Positions 32,176-41,275 of a stretch of 64,000 bases of DNA are shown in pieces. The position numbers and the translations under genes were made by a program. Numbering within the stretch: position 1 is the first letter of the stretch; the number at the start of each line of letters is the position of its first letter. Where the stretch lies: NCBI RefSeq assembly GCF_025061645.1, contig NZ_JANYMP010000003.1, forward strand, positions 402,118-466,117. The letters run 5' to 3'. Source of the DNA: Umezawaea endophytica. GTDB taxonomy: Bacteria > Actinomycetota > Actinomycetes > Mycobacteriales > Pseudonocardiaceae. Under the pieces are notes generated by a model. It was not told the DNA's origin, did no database searches, and saw nothing but the letters and a program-made list of their open reading frames with translations.

Positions 32176-33447
32176 ATGAAGCAGCGCGCACTGTGGTCCG
32201 CTGTCCTGGTCGCGGGGTTGATGGCGACCGCGGGGTGCGGGAGTGCCTCCGGGCCGGGTTCCTCGACGGGTGGCACGAGCGGCAAGCTCGTGGTCTGGGA
32301 CTGGAAGTCCGGCGACGCGAAGGCGGCGGGCTACCTGGAGAAGGCCAAGGCCGACTTCGCCGAGAACCACCCCGGTGTCGCCGTGGAGTTCGTGGCCCAG
32401 CCGTTCGACCAGTACTACACCCTGCTCGGGACGGCGATCCAGTCCGGCAAGGGCCCCGACGTCATCCTCTTCAACGGGGGCGGGCAGATCCGCGACCGGT
32501 CCGACGCGCTCGCCCCGCTGGACACCTACGTCACCGAGGACAGGCAGCGGCTGGCGGGCTGGGACGCGTTCACCAAGGCGGGCAAGGTCTACGCCTCACC
32601 GGTGACGCTGCAAGGACATCCCCTCTACTACAACAAGGACCTCTACCAGAAGGCGGGCCTGAACCCGGACGCCCCCGCCGGGACGTGGTCCGACTTCGTG
32701 AAGAACTGCGGCACCATCACCGAGAAGACCGGCGCGAAGTGCTTCGCGCTGGGCAACAAGGAGGGCTACGGCATCCAGTTCTTCCTGTCCGCCATGGGAT
32801 CGACCACCCTCACCGCCCAGGAGTACGACGACTGGATCGCGGGCAAGCGGAACTGGACCTCGGCGAACGTGAAGCGGCTCTTCGAACTCTGGAAAGAGGC
32901 CAACGACTCGGGTCTGAACAACGACGGCGTCAACTCGACCGCGATGTTCAACGACGAGTTCGCGCTCTTCCAGTCCGGCAAGGCCGCCAACGTCATCGGC
33001 CTGATGTCCGACGTCGGGCACTGGAAGGACTTCGCCGAGTTCATCGCCCCGGACAAGATCGGCGTCATGGCGGCCCCCGTGGTCACCCCGTCCGCGACCC
33101 CGAGCCTGCCCTACGACGGCGGCATCGGCTACGCGGTCGCCAAGTGGACCAAGGATCCGAAGTTGGCCGCGGACCTCGTGCGCTCACTCACCTCGACCGA
33201 CGCCCTGAAGGCCTTCTACGTCGACGGCGGCGCGATCACGTCCGACACGTCGATCGACGTGTCCGCGGGCGGCCCGGCCGTCAAGACGATCGTCTCCGCG
33301 GTCAAGGCGGGCAAGCCGGCGCTGCACGTCGCCCTGTCCTCGAAGACCCTGGACCTGATGGGCCGCCTCTCCCAGCAACTGCTCAGCGGGTCGACCACCG
33401 TGGACGAGGCCGTGCGGCAGTTGGCCGCCTCGGACACGACGGGCTGA
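32176..33447 (+). CDS. CUT1 ABC sugar-binding lipoprotein
   Basis: A 423-residue family-1 solute-binding lipoprotein: signal peptide with lipobox ATAGC (Cys21), Gly/Ser-rich spacer, then KLVVWDWKSGDAKAAGYLEKAKADFAENHPGV.. typical of oligosaccharide-binding proteins. It opens a four-gene operon with two permeases and an enolase-superfamily enzyme. The ATG is preceded only by a weak GGAAG. Neighbours suggest the ligand is a sugar acid, aldobiouronate or a related oligosaccharide; this is inference from position only. Confidence 0.9.
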   Translation: MKQRALWSAVLVAGLMATAGCGSASGPGSSTGGTSGKLVVWDWKSGDAKAAGYLEKAKADFAENHPGVAVEFVAQPFDQYYTLLGTAIQSGKGPDVILFNGGGQIRDRSDALAPLDTYVTEDRQRLAGWDAFTKAGKVYASPVTLQGHPLYYNKDLYQKAGLNPDAPAGTWSDFVKNCGTITEKTGAKCFALGNKEGYGIQFFLSAMGSTTLTAQEYDDWIAGKRNWTSANVKRLFELWKEANDSGLNNDGVNSTAMFNDEFALFQSGKAANVIGLMSDVGHWKDFAEFIAPDKIGVMAAPVVTPSATPSLPYDGGIGYAVAKWTKDPKLAADLVRSLTSTDALKAFYVDGGAITSDTSIDVSAGGPAVKTIVSAVKAGKPALHVALSSKTLDLMGRLSQQLLSGSTTVDEAVRQLAASDTTG

Positions 33448-33452
33448 CCGAC

Positions 33453-34397
33453 GTGGCCCAGTCCTCCCCATCCCTCACCGCCAAGACCGCGGGCGTCCCG
33501 CCGGCGCCGCCACGGCGGAAACGCGCCGGGTCACGGGCCGAGCGCCTGGCACCGCTGGTCCTGGTGGCACCGGCCGTCCTGGTCATCGTCGTGATGCGGC
33601 TGTGGCCGCTGCTGCTGGGGATCAACTTCTCCTTCACCGGGGACGGCGACCGCGACGGCACGGCGGTCGGCTTCGACAACTACCTGACCCTGTTCGACGA
33701 TCCGCTGTTCCGCACCGCGCTGCGCAACGTGGGCCTGCTCGTGCTGCTGCTCCCCGTGGCCGTGGCGATCCCCGGCCTGCTCGCCACGTTCATCTACCTG
33801 AAGGTGCCCGGACACCGGGTCTACCGCGGCGTCTACTTCTTCCCCGCCGTGCTCTCCCCGGTGATCGTCGGAGCGATCTTCACCCTGCTGCTGGCCTACG
33901 ACGGTCCGCTCAACACGCTCCTCGGCGGCGTGGGCATCGGGCCGGTGGACTGGCTCGGCGACCCGGACGTGGCGATCTTCGCGGTCGTCGGCGTGCACGT
34001 CTGGGCCACCTTCGGCATGGCGCTGGTCGTCTTCCTCGCCGGGTTCGCCACCCTCGACCCCTCGCTGCTCGACGCGGCGGAGGTGGACGGCGCGTCCCTG
34101 TCCCAGACCATCCGGCACGTCATCGTCCCCGGCCTGTCCCGGACGATCCAGTTCGTCCTCGTCACCACCATGATCGGCATGCTCACCTCGATGTTCGGGC
34201 TGCTCTACGTGATGACCAGCGGCGGCCCCGAGGGCTCCACCTACCTGCCCGAGTACTACATCTGGACCCAGCAGGGGCAGATGAACCGACCCGCGCTCGC
34301 CTCCGCCGCGTCGACCGCCCTGTTCCTGATCATGCTCGTGGTGGGACTGGCCCAGATCGGCGTCCTCCGACGCGCCACCGGCAAGGAGGACCGATGA
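33453..34397 (+). CDS. CUT1 ABC permease, MalF-like
   Basis: A 314-residue membrane protein with six hydrophobic segments and the EAA-loop DAAEVDGASLSQTIRHVIVPGL. The N-terminus is basic and proline-rich, as in actinobacterial MalF-type subunits. The GTG at 33453 starts 6 bases after the binding-protein stop, and the longer frame upstream is a shadow of that gene. It pairs with the next gene; no ATPase is encoded in the operon. Confidence 0.9.
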   Translation: MAQSSPSLTAKTAGVPPAPPRRKRAGSRAERLAPLVLVAPAVLVIVVMRLWPLLLGINFSFTGDGDRDGTAVGFDNYLTLFDDPLFRTALRNVGLLVLLLPVAVAIPGLLATFIYLKVPGHRVYRGVYFFPAVLSPVIVGAIFTLLLAYDGPLNTLLGGVGIGPVDWLGDPDVAIFAVVGVHVWATFGMALVVFLAGFATLDPSLLDAAEVDGASLSQTIRHVIVPGLSRTIQFVLVTTMIGMLTSMFGLLYVMTSGGPEGSTYLPEYYIWTQQGQMNRPALASAASTALFLIMLVVGLAQIGVLRRATGKEDR

Positions 34398-35221
34398 CGG
34401 GCGCCCGACCGACCAGGTGGGTCGTCGCGGTACCGATGGCCGCGCTCGCGCTGGCCACGATCTACCCGCTGGTGTTCACCGCCAACGTCGCGATGAAGAC
34501 CCGGCGCGAGTACACCCTGGACCGGTTCTCGCCGACCGGTTCGCTGCGCTGGGACAACATCGTCAAGGCGTGGACGAGCGTCGGGATGTCCCGGTACTTC
34601 CTGAACTCGGTGGTCGTCGTGGCGTGCTCGGTGGCGCTGTTGCTGCTGCTCGGGTCGATGGCGGGCTTCGCGCTCGGCAGGCTGCGGTTCCGCGGCTCGT
34701 CCGCCCTGTTCCTCGGCATCCTCGCCGCGCTGTTCGTCCCCTTCCAGGTGATCATGGTGCCGCTGGCGCGGATCATGGCGGACACCGGCCTCGTCGACAC
34801 CTATCCGGGGCTGGTGCTCGCGTACGTGGCGCAGTTCCTGCCGTTCACGATCTTCCTGCTCGCGAGCTACTACTCGACCGTGCCGCCGGAGATCATCGAC
34901 GCCGCGCGCATCGACGGGAACACCACCTACGGCGTCTACCGGCGGATCATGCTGCCGATCGGAGCGCCCGCTCTGGTGTCGGTCGGCGTGCTCAACGCCC
35001 TCTTCTGCTGGAACGACGTGCTGATCTCCTTGCTGGTGATGCCGTCCGCGGAGCACCGAACGCTCATGGTCGGGGTCACGTCGTTGCGCGGGCAGTACTC
35101 CGACGACATCCCCACGTTCGCCTCGGGTGTGCTGATCGCGGCCATCCCCGTCCTGGTCGTCTACCTGTTCCTGCAACGCCAGATCGCCGACGGCGTCACC
35201 GCCGGGTCCACGAAGGGCTGA
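34394..35221 (+). CDS. CUT1 ABC permease, MalG-like
   Basis: A 275-residue permease with six membrane segments, an EAA-type loop (IDAARIDGNTTYGVYRRIMLPIGAP) and the C-terminal GVTAGSTKG typical of MalG-like subunits. The ATG overlaps the stop of the MalF-like gene by four bases (ATGA), and the enolase-superfamily gene follows one base after its stop. The short spacing indicates one transcript coupling import to catabolism. Confidence 0.92.
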   Translation: MTGARPTRWVVAVPMAALALATIYPLVFTANVAMKTRREYTLDRFSPTGSLRWDNIVKAWTSVGMSRYFLNSVVVVACSVALLLLLGSMAGFALGRLRFRGSSALFLGILAALFVPFQVIMVPLARIMADTGLVDTYPGLVLAYVAQFLPFTIFLLASYYSTVPPEIIDAARIDGNTTYGVYRRIMLPIGAPALVSVGVLNALFCWNDVLISLLVMPSAEHRTLMVGVTSLRGQYSDDIPTFASGVLIAAIPVLVVYLFLQRQIADGVTAGSTKG

Positions 35222-35222
35222 C

Positions 35223-36404
35223 ATGCGCATCACCGGGTACCGGATCCTCACCACGGTCCAGGACTGGGGTCGACCGATCGGCGACGCCAACGGCGTCTAC
35301 GCCGACGGCCGCGTCCGCGTGCCGATCGTCCTCGTCGAGACCGACGTGGGCCTCACCGGCGTCGGCCTCGGGCCGCACGTGGAAATCGAGAGCGTCTTCG
35401 CCGCCATCGAGGGCGAGGACCCGCGCTGCGTGACCGCCCTCTACGACCGGATGCTGCGCCGGACGTTCAAGGCGGGCCACGCGGGCCCGGTGTTCGGCAC
35501 CATCGGCGCGCTCGACACCGCGCTGTGGGACATCAAGGCCCAGGCGGCCGGGGAACCGCTGTGGCGCCTGCTCGGCGGCCGTGACCGCCGGGTGCCCGCC
35601 TACGCCTCGGGTCTGGACATCGGGCTGGACGACGACGAGTTCGTCGCGGTCCACCTCGCCTACGCCGACCGGGGCCTGCGGGCGGCCAAGGTCAAGGGCG
35701 GCCTCGACGTCGACCGGGACCGGCACCGCCTCACCCTGGTCCGCGACGTCCTCACCGAGGCGGGCCGCGGAGCCCGGCCGAGCCTCATGCTCGACGTCAA
35801 CGAGACCTGGACGCGCAAGCAGGCGGTCCGCCACGTCGCGGAGATCGAAAGGACGCTGGACCTGACCTGGATCGAGGAGCCGGTCCGGCGGTGGGACGTG
35901 GAGGGTCACGCGGCCGTCGGCCGCGGTGTGCGCGCCTCGGTCGCCACCGGCGAGAACCTCACCGGCCTCGAACAGCACCGCCCGCTCATCGCGGCCGGAG
36001 CGGTCGACGTCGTCCAGACGGCCGCGGTCTGGGGCGTCACCCACTTCCTCCGGGTCGCCACCCTCGCCCACGCCCACGACCTGCCGGTCAGCCCCATCGG
36101 CACCACCCCGGTAGGTCTGCTGCACGCCGCCACGTCCGTGCCCAACCACCTGGTCAGCGAGTTGCAGGACCTCACGCCCGCGCTGGGCGTCCTGCTCGAC
36201 CACCACGTCGAGGACGGCGCGTTCGTCCTCGGCGACAGGCCCGGCCTCGGCGTCCGCGTCGACGAGGAGGTGATCGCCGCGTCGGCCCACCTGCTCCCCC
36301 ACCCGACGTCCGGCGGTGCGCACATCAGGCCCGAGCGCGCGGGGCACCGCCTGCACCCGGCCGAGGTCGGTCGCGAAGCCGCGGGCGCCGCCCTCGGCGC
36401 GTGA
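35223..36404 (+). CDS. Enolase-superfamily (mandelate racemase type) enzyme lacking the His-Asp dyad
   Basis: A 393-residue member of the mandelate racemase/muconate lactonizing group. It keeps the KxK motif Lys156/Lys158 (AKVKGG) and the three metal ligands Asp191 (LMLDVNETW), Glu218 or Glu219 (WIEEPV) and Glu244 (ATGENL). The usual Asp of the second dyad aligns with Ala267 (VVQTAAVWG), and the His of the PH motif is Ile292 (VSPIGTT). One of the two bases is therefore absent, so a reaction using only the lysine side, such as a stereospecific dehydration, is expected and not a two-base racemisation. It is the last gene of the importer operon; substrate unknown. Confidence 0.88.
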   Translation: MRITGYRILTTVQDWGRPIGDANGVYADGRVRVPIVLVETDVGLTGVGLGPHVEIESVFAAIEGEDPRCVTALYDRMLRRTFKAGHAGPVFGTIGALDTALWDIKAQAAGEPLWRLLGGRDRRVPAYASGLDIGLDDDEFVAVHLAYADRGLRAAKVKGGLDVDRDRHRLTLVRDVLTEAGRGARPSLMLDVNETWTRKQAVRHVAEIERTLDLTWIEEPVRRWDVEGHAAVGRGVRASVATGENLTGLEQHRPLIAAGAVDVVQTAAVWGVTHFLRVATLAHAHDLPVSPIGTTPVGLLHAATSVPNHLVSELQDLTPALGVLLDHHVEDGAFVLGDRPGLGVRVDEEVIAASAHLLPHPTSGGAHIRPERAGHRLHPAEVGREAAGAALGA

Positions 36405-36426
36405 CCCGACGGTCCACAGAGGACGT

Positions 36427-37137
36427 TCAGCGGAGCGCGTGGGTCGGGACGTCGCCGTCCCGGCCCACGTGCTCGCGCAGCCAGCGCTCGGTGGTGTTGA
36501 TGTGCACGAGGGCCGCGGCGTGCGCGAGCGCCGCGTCGCGGTCGACCAGGGCGCGGTAGATCGCCTCGTGCTCGGCGAGGGTGCGGCTCGCCGCCTGGTC
36601 GTCGACCAGTCCGCGCCAGACCCTGGCGCGGACCGTGCGGCTGGAGATGCCCTCCAGCAGGGTCGCCAGCGTGGCGTTGCCGGTGGCCGCGACGACCGCC
36701 CGGTGGAACGCGGCGTCGTGCCGGTTGAGCAGTTCCACGTCGTTGCGCGCCGCCCGCATCGCGCGCAGGTGCTGCTCGACCTCCGCGAGTTCGCCGTCGG
36801 AGATCCGGGAGGCGGCGAGCCCGGTCGCGACCGGCTCGAACAGCCTGCGCACCTCGGTGAGTTCGAGCAGGGTGTCGCCGCGCAGCAGTTCCACCGCCGA
36901 GGAGATGCCGCCCAGCAGCACCTCCGGCTCCAGGCTGGTCACGTAGGTGCCGTCACCGCGGCGGATCTCCAGCACCCGCGCGACCACCAGCGCCTTGACC
37001 GCCTCGCGCATCAGGTTGCGGGACAGCCCCAGTTCGGCGGCCAACTGCTGCTCGGGCGGGAGCTTGTCGCCCGGCGCCAGCTCCCCGGACTGGATCAGGT
37101 CCCTGATGCGATCGATGGCCTTGTCGGTCAGTGACAT
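36427..37137 (-). CDS. FadR-subfamily GntR regulator (third)
   Basis: A 236-residue regulator with winged helix (LAAELGLSRNLMREAVKALVVARVLEIRRGDGTYV) and FCD domain (RHDAAFHRAVVAATGN, LAEHEAIYRALVDRD). ATG 37137 is preferred because GGAAGG sits upstream and the true FadR N-terminus starts there. It is divergent from L-fuconate dehydratase, and the gap holds three related ATCCATCCCA-type sequences that are candidate operators. It is less similar to the two paralogues above and probably has a different effector. Confidence 0.9.
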   Translation of the reverse strand: MSLTDKAIDRIRDLIQSGELAPGDKLPPEQQLAAELGLSRNLMREAVKALVVARVLEIRRGDGTYVTSLEPEVLLGGISSAVELLRGDTLLELTEVRRLFEPVATGLAASRISDGELAEVEQHLRAMRAARNDVELLNRHDAAFHRAVVAATGNATLATLLEGISSRTVRARVWRGLVDDQAASRTLAEHEAIYRALVDRDAALAHAAALVHINTTERWLREHVGRDGDVPTHALR

Positions 37138-37202
37138 CGGTGCCTTCCCCGAATCGACGCGCGCACCGCGGCAGGCTAGCAATCCATCCCACCTCTCCGG
37201 AA

Positions 37203-37215
37203 GACATGGGATGTC
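37203..37215. promoter_or_regulatory. Candidate operator GACATGGGATGTC
   Basis: A palindromic 13-mer (arms GACAT and ATGTC around GGG) 66 bases upstream of the regulator start. A direct neighbour AATCCATCCCA lies at 37181-37191. Confidence 0.45.
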
Positions 37216-37320
37216 GCTGACGCGTCAGGCCGGAGCGCGCAGTGCTCAACGTCAGCATATATGAGCTTATTGACGGAATCCGGGCGTGAAGCATGGACAC
37301 CCAGCCATCCGTGAACTATA

Positions 37321-37336
37321 AATCCATCCCATGTCC
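37321..37336. promoter_or_regulatory. Candidate operator AATCCATCCCATGTCC
   Basis: Contains the CATCCCATGTC core, which is the reverse complement of the GACATGGGATG core of the site at 37203, 33 bases before the fuconate dehydratase start. The pair suggests cooperative binding by the FadR-type regulator to control both divergent genes. Confidence 0.45.
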
Positions 37337-37368
37337 GCCGCCGTTGTCACGCGAGGAAGCACCCGCCG

Positions 37369-38676
37369 ATGACCGAGCTGATCACCGCCGTCGAGGCGGT
37401 CGACGTGCGGTTCCCCACCTCGCGGGACCTCGACGGCTCCGACGCGATGAACCCCGAGCCCGACTACTCGGCCGCCTACGTGACCATCCGCACGAGCGAC
37501 GGGGCGGAGGGCCACGGGCTCGCGTTCACCGTGGGACGCGGCAACGAGGTCGAGGTGGCCGCCGTGCGCGCCCTCGCCCCGCTGGTGACCGGCCTGTCCG
37601 TGGACGAGGTCCTCGGCGGACTCGGCGCCTTCTCCCGGCGGCTGACCGGCGACAGCCAGTTGCGCTGGCTCGGCCCGGAGAAGGGCGCCATCCACATGGC
37701 CGCCGCGGCGATCGTCAACGCGGTGTGGGACCTCCACGGACGCAGGCGGGGGAAGCCCGTGTGGTTGCTGCTGTCGGAGCTGACGCCCGAGCAACTGGTC
37801 GACCTCGTGGACTTCCGCTACCTGGAGGACGCCCTCACCCGTGACGAGGCGCTGGACATCCTCCGCCGCGCCGAACCGGGTCGCGCCGAGCGGACCACCC
37901 ACCTGCTGCGCCACGGGTATCCCGCCTACACCACCACACCGGGCTGGCTCGGCTACGACGACGAGAAGCTGGTCCGCCTGTCCTGCGAAGCCGTCGCCGA
38001 CGGGTTCACCCAGATCAAGCTGAAGGTCGGCGCCGACCCCGCCGACGACGAACGCCGCCTGCGGCTGGCCCGCGAGGCGGTGGGGCCCGACATCCGGATC
38101 GCCGTCGACGCCAACCAGGCGTGGGGCGTGCGGCAGGCGATCGACCGGATGTCCGCGCTGGCGCGGTACGACCCCTACTGGATCGAGGAGCCCACGTCAC
38201 CCGACGACATCCTCGGCCACGCCGCCATCCGCCGCGCGCTGGCGCCGATGAAGGTCGCCACCGGCGAGCACACCCACAACCAGGTGATGTTCAAGCAACT
38301 CCTCCAGGCGGAGGCGATCGACGTCCTGCAACTCGACGCCAGCCGCACCGCGGGCGTCACCGAGAACGTCGCGATCCTGTTGCTGGCCGCGAAGTTCGGC
38401 GTCCCGGTCTGCCCGCACGCTGGCGGGGTCGGGCTGTGCGAGATGGTCCAGCACCTCGCGATGTTCGACTACGTCGCCGTCAGCGGCACCACCGAGGACC
38501 GCGTCATCGAGTACGTCGACCACCTGCACGAGCACTTCACCGACCCGGTGCGGATCCGCGACGGCCACTACCTCGCGCCGACGGCGCCCGGCATCAGCGC
38601 CGAACTGCGCCCCGACTCCATCGCCGCCCACCGCTTCCCCGACGGACCCGTCTGGACCAGGCAGGCCACCGCGTGA
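37369..38676 (+). CDS. fucD: L-fuconate dehydratase
   Basis: A 435-residue enolase-superfamily enzyme converting L-fuconate (and in relatives other aldonates) to the 2-keto-3-deoxy acid. The N-terminal signature [17 protein letters not shown] (12-28) is diagnostic of this family. Catalytic Lys219 in IKLKVG and His350 in VCPHAGG align one residue before Lys220 and His351 of the Xanthomonas enzyme; metal ligands Asp247, Glu273 or Glu274 and Glu300 and the dyad Asp323 are all present. It is followed closely by a CUT2 importer. The dehydrogenase and diketo-acid hydrolase of the classic pathway are not in the window. Confidence 0.92.
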   Translation: MTELITAVEAVDVRFPTSRDLDGSDAMNPEPDYSAAYVTIRTSDGAEGHGLAFTVGRGNEVEVAAVRALAPLVTGLSVDEVLGGLGAFSRRLTGDSQLRWLGPEKGAIHMAAAAIVNAVWDLHGRRRGKPVWLLLSELTPEQLVDLVDFRYLEDALTRDEALDILRRAEPGRAERTTHLLRHGYPAYTTTPGWLGYDDEKLVRLSCEAVADGFTQIKLKVGADPADDERRLRLAREAVGPDIRIAVDANQAWGVRQAIDRMSALARYDPYWIEEPTSPDDILGHAAIRRALAPMKVATGEHTHNQVMFKQLLQAEAIDVLQLDASRTAGVTENVAILLLAAKFGVPVCPHAGGVGLCEMVQHLAMFDYVAVSGTTEDRVIEYVDHLHEHFTDPVRIRDGHYLAPTAPGISAELRPDSIAAHRFPDGPVWTRQATA

Positions 38677-38700
38677 GCACACCCCGTTAGGAGATCCGCC

Positions 38701-39753
38701 GTGAAGACCAGATCCCTCGTCGGCCTCGGCACGGTCGCCGCCCTCGTCGCGGCGCTCGGCGGGTGCGGCGACACCTCCGGTTCCGGGGCGAGCGGCGCGC
38801 CGGTGGTCGGCGTCGACTACCCGCGCTCCGACACCGACTTCTGGAACTCCTACATCAAGTACACCCCGGAGTTCGCGAAGGAGCTCGGCCTCGACCTGAA
38901 GACCACGAACTCGCAGAACGACGTCGCCAAGCTCACCGCCAACGCCCAGACGTTCATCAGCCAGGGCGTGAAGGGCGTCGCGATGGCCCCGCAGGACACG
39001 GCGGCCATCGCGCCCACCCTGGAGCAGTTGGCGGCCAAGAAGATCCCGGTGGTCACGGTGGACACCCGACCCGACAGCGGCGACGTCTACATGGTGGTGC
39101 GGGCCGACAACCGGGCCTACGGCGAGAAGGCCTGCCGGTTCCTCGGCGCGAAGCTCGCGGGCAAGGGCGCGGTCGTGATGCTCCAGGGCGACCTCGCGTC
39201 GATCAACGGCCGCGACCGCACCGAGGCGTTCAACGACTGCATGAAGGCCGACTACCCCGGCATCACCGTGTACGGGGAGGCGACGAACTGGGACGGCGCC
39301 GTCGCCGCGCAGAAGCTCCAGACCGACCTGACCGCGCACCCGGAGATCAGGGGCGTCTACATGCAGTCCAGCTTCGCGCTCGCCGGTACCCTCCAGGTCC
39401 TCAAGCAGAAGGACCTGCTGGTCGGTCCGCAGGACCCGAAGCACGTGTTCGTCGTCTCCAACGACGGCATCCCCGAGGAGCTCAGGAACATCGCCGAGGG
39501 CCACGTCGACGCCACCGTCTCCCAGCCCGCCGACCTCTACGCCAAGTACGCCCTCCAGTACCTCAAGGCGGCGATCGACGGCAAGACGTTCAGCCCCGGC
39601 AAGACCGACCACGACAGCACCATCGTCCAGGTGCGCGACGGCCTGCTGGAAGACCAGCTCTCCGCTCCGCTGGTCACCGCCGACGGCGGCACCTACGACG
39701 GCGTCACCAGCGTCAAGAACGACGACAAGTCCTTGTGGGGCAACAAGCTCTAG
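38701..39753 (+). CDS. CUT2 ABC sugar-binding lipoprotein
   Basis: A 350-residue ribose-type periplasmic-binding protein: lipobox LGGC (Cys22), then APVVGVDYPRSDTDFWNSYI and the sugar-binding NDGIPEELRNIAEG hinge region. GTG 38701 is 24 bases after fucD, so the two are probably co-transcribed. It feeds the RbsA-like ATPase and RbsC-like permease that follow. The ligand is likely a monosaccharide, possibly a deoxyhexose such as L-fucose given the neighbour; this is inference. Confidence 0.92.
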   Translation: MKTRSLVGLGTVAALVAALGGCGDTSGSGASGAPVVGVDYPRSDTDFWNSYIKYTPEFAKELGLDLKTTNSQNDVAKLTANAQTFISQGVKGVAMAPQDTAAIAPTLEQLAAKKIPVVTVDTRPDSGDVYMVVRADNRAYGEKACRFLGAKLAGKGAVVMLQGDLASINGRDRTEAFNDCMKADYPGITVYGEATNWDGAVAAQKLQTDLTAHPEIRGVYMQSSFALAGTLQVLKQKDLLVGPQDPKHVFVVSNDGIPEELRNIAEGHVDATVSQPADLYAKYALQYLKAAIDGKTFSPGKTDHDSTIVQVRDGLLEDQLSAPLVTADGGTYDGVTSVKNDDKSLWGNKL

Positions 39754-39772
39754 CGGTCAGGAGACAAGCGGC

Positions 39773-41275
39773 ATGGTCGCGGACCCACCCGTCGTCGAGG
39801 CGACCGGGGTGACGAAGCGGTTCGGTTCCACGGTGGCCCTGCACGAGGCGGCCATCAGGATCGACCGCGGGCAGACCCACGCGCTGGTGGGGCGCAACGG
39901 GGCGGGCAAGTCGACGCTGGTGTCCGTCCTCACCGGACTCCAGGCGCCGGACGCGGGCGTCGTCACCTTCGGCGGCGAGCGCGCCCCCCGGCTCGCCGAC
40001 CGGGACGCGTGGCGGCGACGGGTGGCGTGCGTCTACCAGAGGTCCACGATCATCCCCGAGCTCACGGTCGCCGAGAACCTCTTCCTCAACCGGCACGACC
40101 GGGGTCGGGGCGGGCTGATCCGCTGGGGGACGGTCCGCCGCAAGGCGCGAGAACTGCTGGACACCTGGTCGGTCGACGTGGACGTGCGCGTCCTCGCGGG
40201 TGACCTCGACGTCGAGCGGCGGCAGTTCCTGGAGATCGCCAGGGCCCTGTCGTTCGGGGCGCGCTTCATCATCCTGGACGAGCCGACCGCCCAGTTGGAC
40301 GGGGCCGCCATCGCCCGGCTGTTCACCCGGATCGAGGACCTCCAGCGGCAGGGCGTCACGTTCCTGTTCATCAGCCACCACCTCCAGGAGGTCTACGAGA
40401 TCTGCGACACCGTCACGGTGTTCCGCGACGCCAGGCACGTCCTGACCTCTGCGGTCGGAGACCTGCCGCGGGCGGAGTTGATCGCGGCCATGACCGGCGG
40501 AGCGGCGGGGGCCGGTGCCGCGCGCCGCGGTCCGTCGGCGGAGGCCCCGACCGTGCTCGACGTGTCGGGCGCCTCCCTGCGCGGCTCGTACACCGACGTG
40601 TCGTTCCACGTCCGCGCCGGTGAGGTCGTCGGTCTCGCGGGCGCGGCGAACAGCGGCCGCGTCGAGGTGGCGGAGACCGTCGCGGGCCTGCGCGCCGCCA
40701 CCGCGGGCACGGTGGAGGTCGACGGTTCACGGCCCGTGCCGGGCAGCGTTCCCGCCGCGCTGCGGGCGGGCGTCGGCTTCGTCCCGCAGGACCGGCACCG
40801 GCAGGGCTACGTGGCGCAGATGTCCATCGCGGACAACGGGACCCTGACCATCCCGGACCGGCTCGGCCCCGCGGGTCTCATCGACGGCCGCCGCCGCGAC
40901 GGGTTCGCCCGGTCCATGATCGAGAAGCTCGCGATCAAGGCACCGGGACCGGAACTGCCGGTGTCCGGTCTCTCCGGCGGGAACCAGCAGAAGGTCGTGA
41001 TGGCCCGCGCGCTGGCGAACGACCCGAAGCTGCTGGTGCTGATCAACCCGACGGCCGGTGTCGACGTGCGGTCGAAGGAGTTCCTCCTCGGCAAGGTCGA
41101 GGAGGTCGCCGAGTCAGGCTCCGGGGTGCTCATCGCCTCCGACGAACTCGACGACCTGCGCCTGTGCGACCGGGTCCTGGTGGTGTTCCAGGGCCGCGTG
41201 GTCGCCGAGATCCCCCGCGGCTGGCACGACCACCAGCTCGTGGCCGCCATGGAAGGAGTCGACCTCGATGGTTGA
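39773..41275 (+). CDS. CUT2 sugar ABC ATPase, RbsA-like
   Basis: A 500-residue tandem ATPase. The first half has Walker A GRNGAGKST, FIILDEPTAQL and H-loop FISHH, but its signature motif is degenerate (DLDVERRQF). The second half has the degenerate Walker A GAANSGRVE, a canonical LSGGNQQKVVMARAL signature and an INPTAGVDV Walker B, the asymmetric pattern known for RbsA-type ATPases. It energises import through the downstream permease. The start lies 19 bases after the binding-protein stop; its 3' end overlaps the permease start by 8 bases. Confidence 0.93.
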   Translation: MVADPPVVEATGVTKRFGSTVALHEAAIRIDRGQTHALVGRNGAGKSTLVSVLTGLQAPDAGVVTFGGERAPRLADRDAWRRRVACVYQRSTIIPELTVAENLFLNRHDRGRGGLIRWGTVRRKARELLDTWSVDVDVRVLAGDLDVERRQFLEIARALSFGARFIILDEPTAQLDGAAIARLFTRIEDLQRQGVTFLFISHHLQEVYEICDTVTVFRDARHVLTSAVGDLPRAELIAAMTGGAAGAGAARRGPSAEAPTVLDVSGASLRGSYTDVSFHVRAGEVVGLAGAANSGRVEVAETVAGLRAATAGTVEVDGSRPVPGSVPAALRAGVGFVPQDRHRQGYVAQMSIADNGTLTIPDRLGPAGLIDGRRRDGFARSMIEKLAIKAPGPELPVSGLSGGNQQKVVMARALANDPKLLVLINPTAGVDVRSKEFLLGKVEEVAESGSGVLIASDELDDLRLCDRVLVVFQGRVVAEIPRGWHDHQLVAAMEGVDLDG

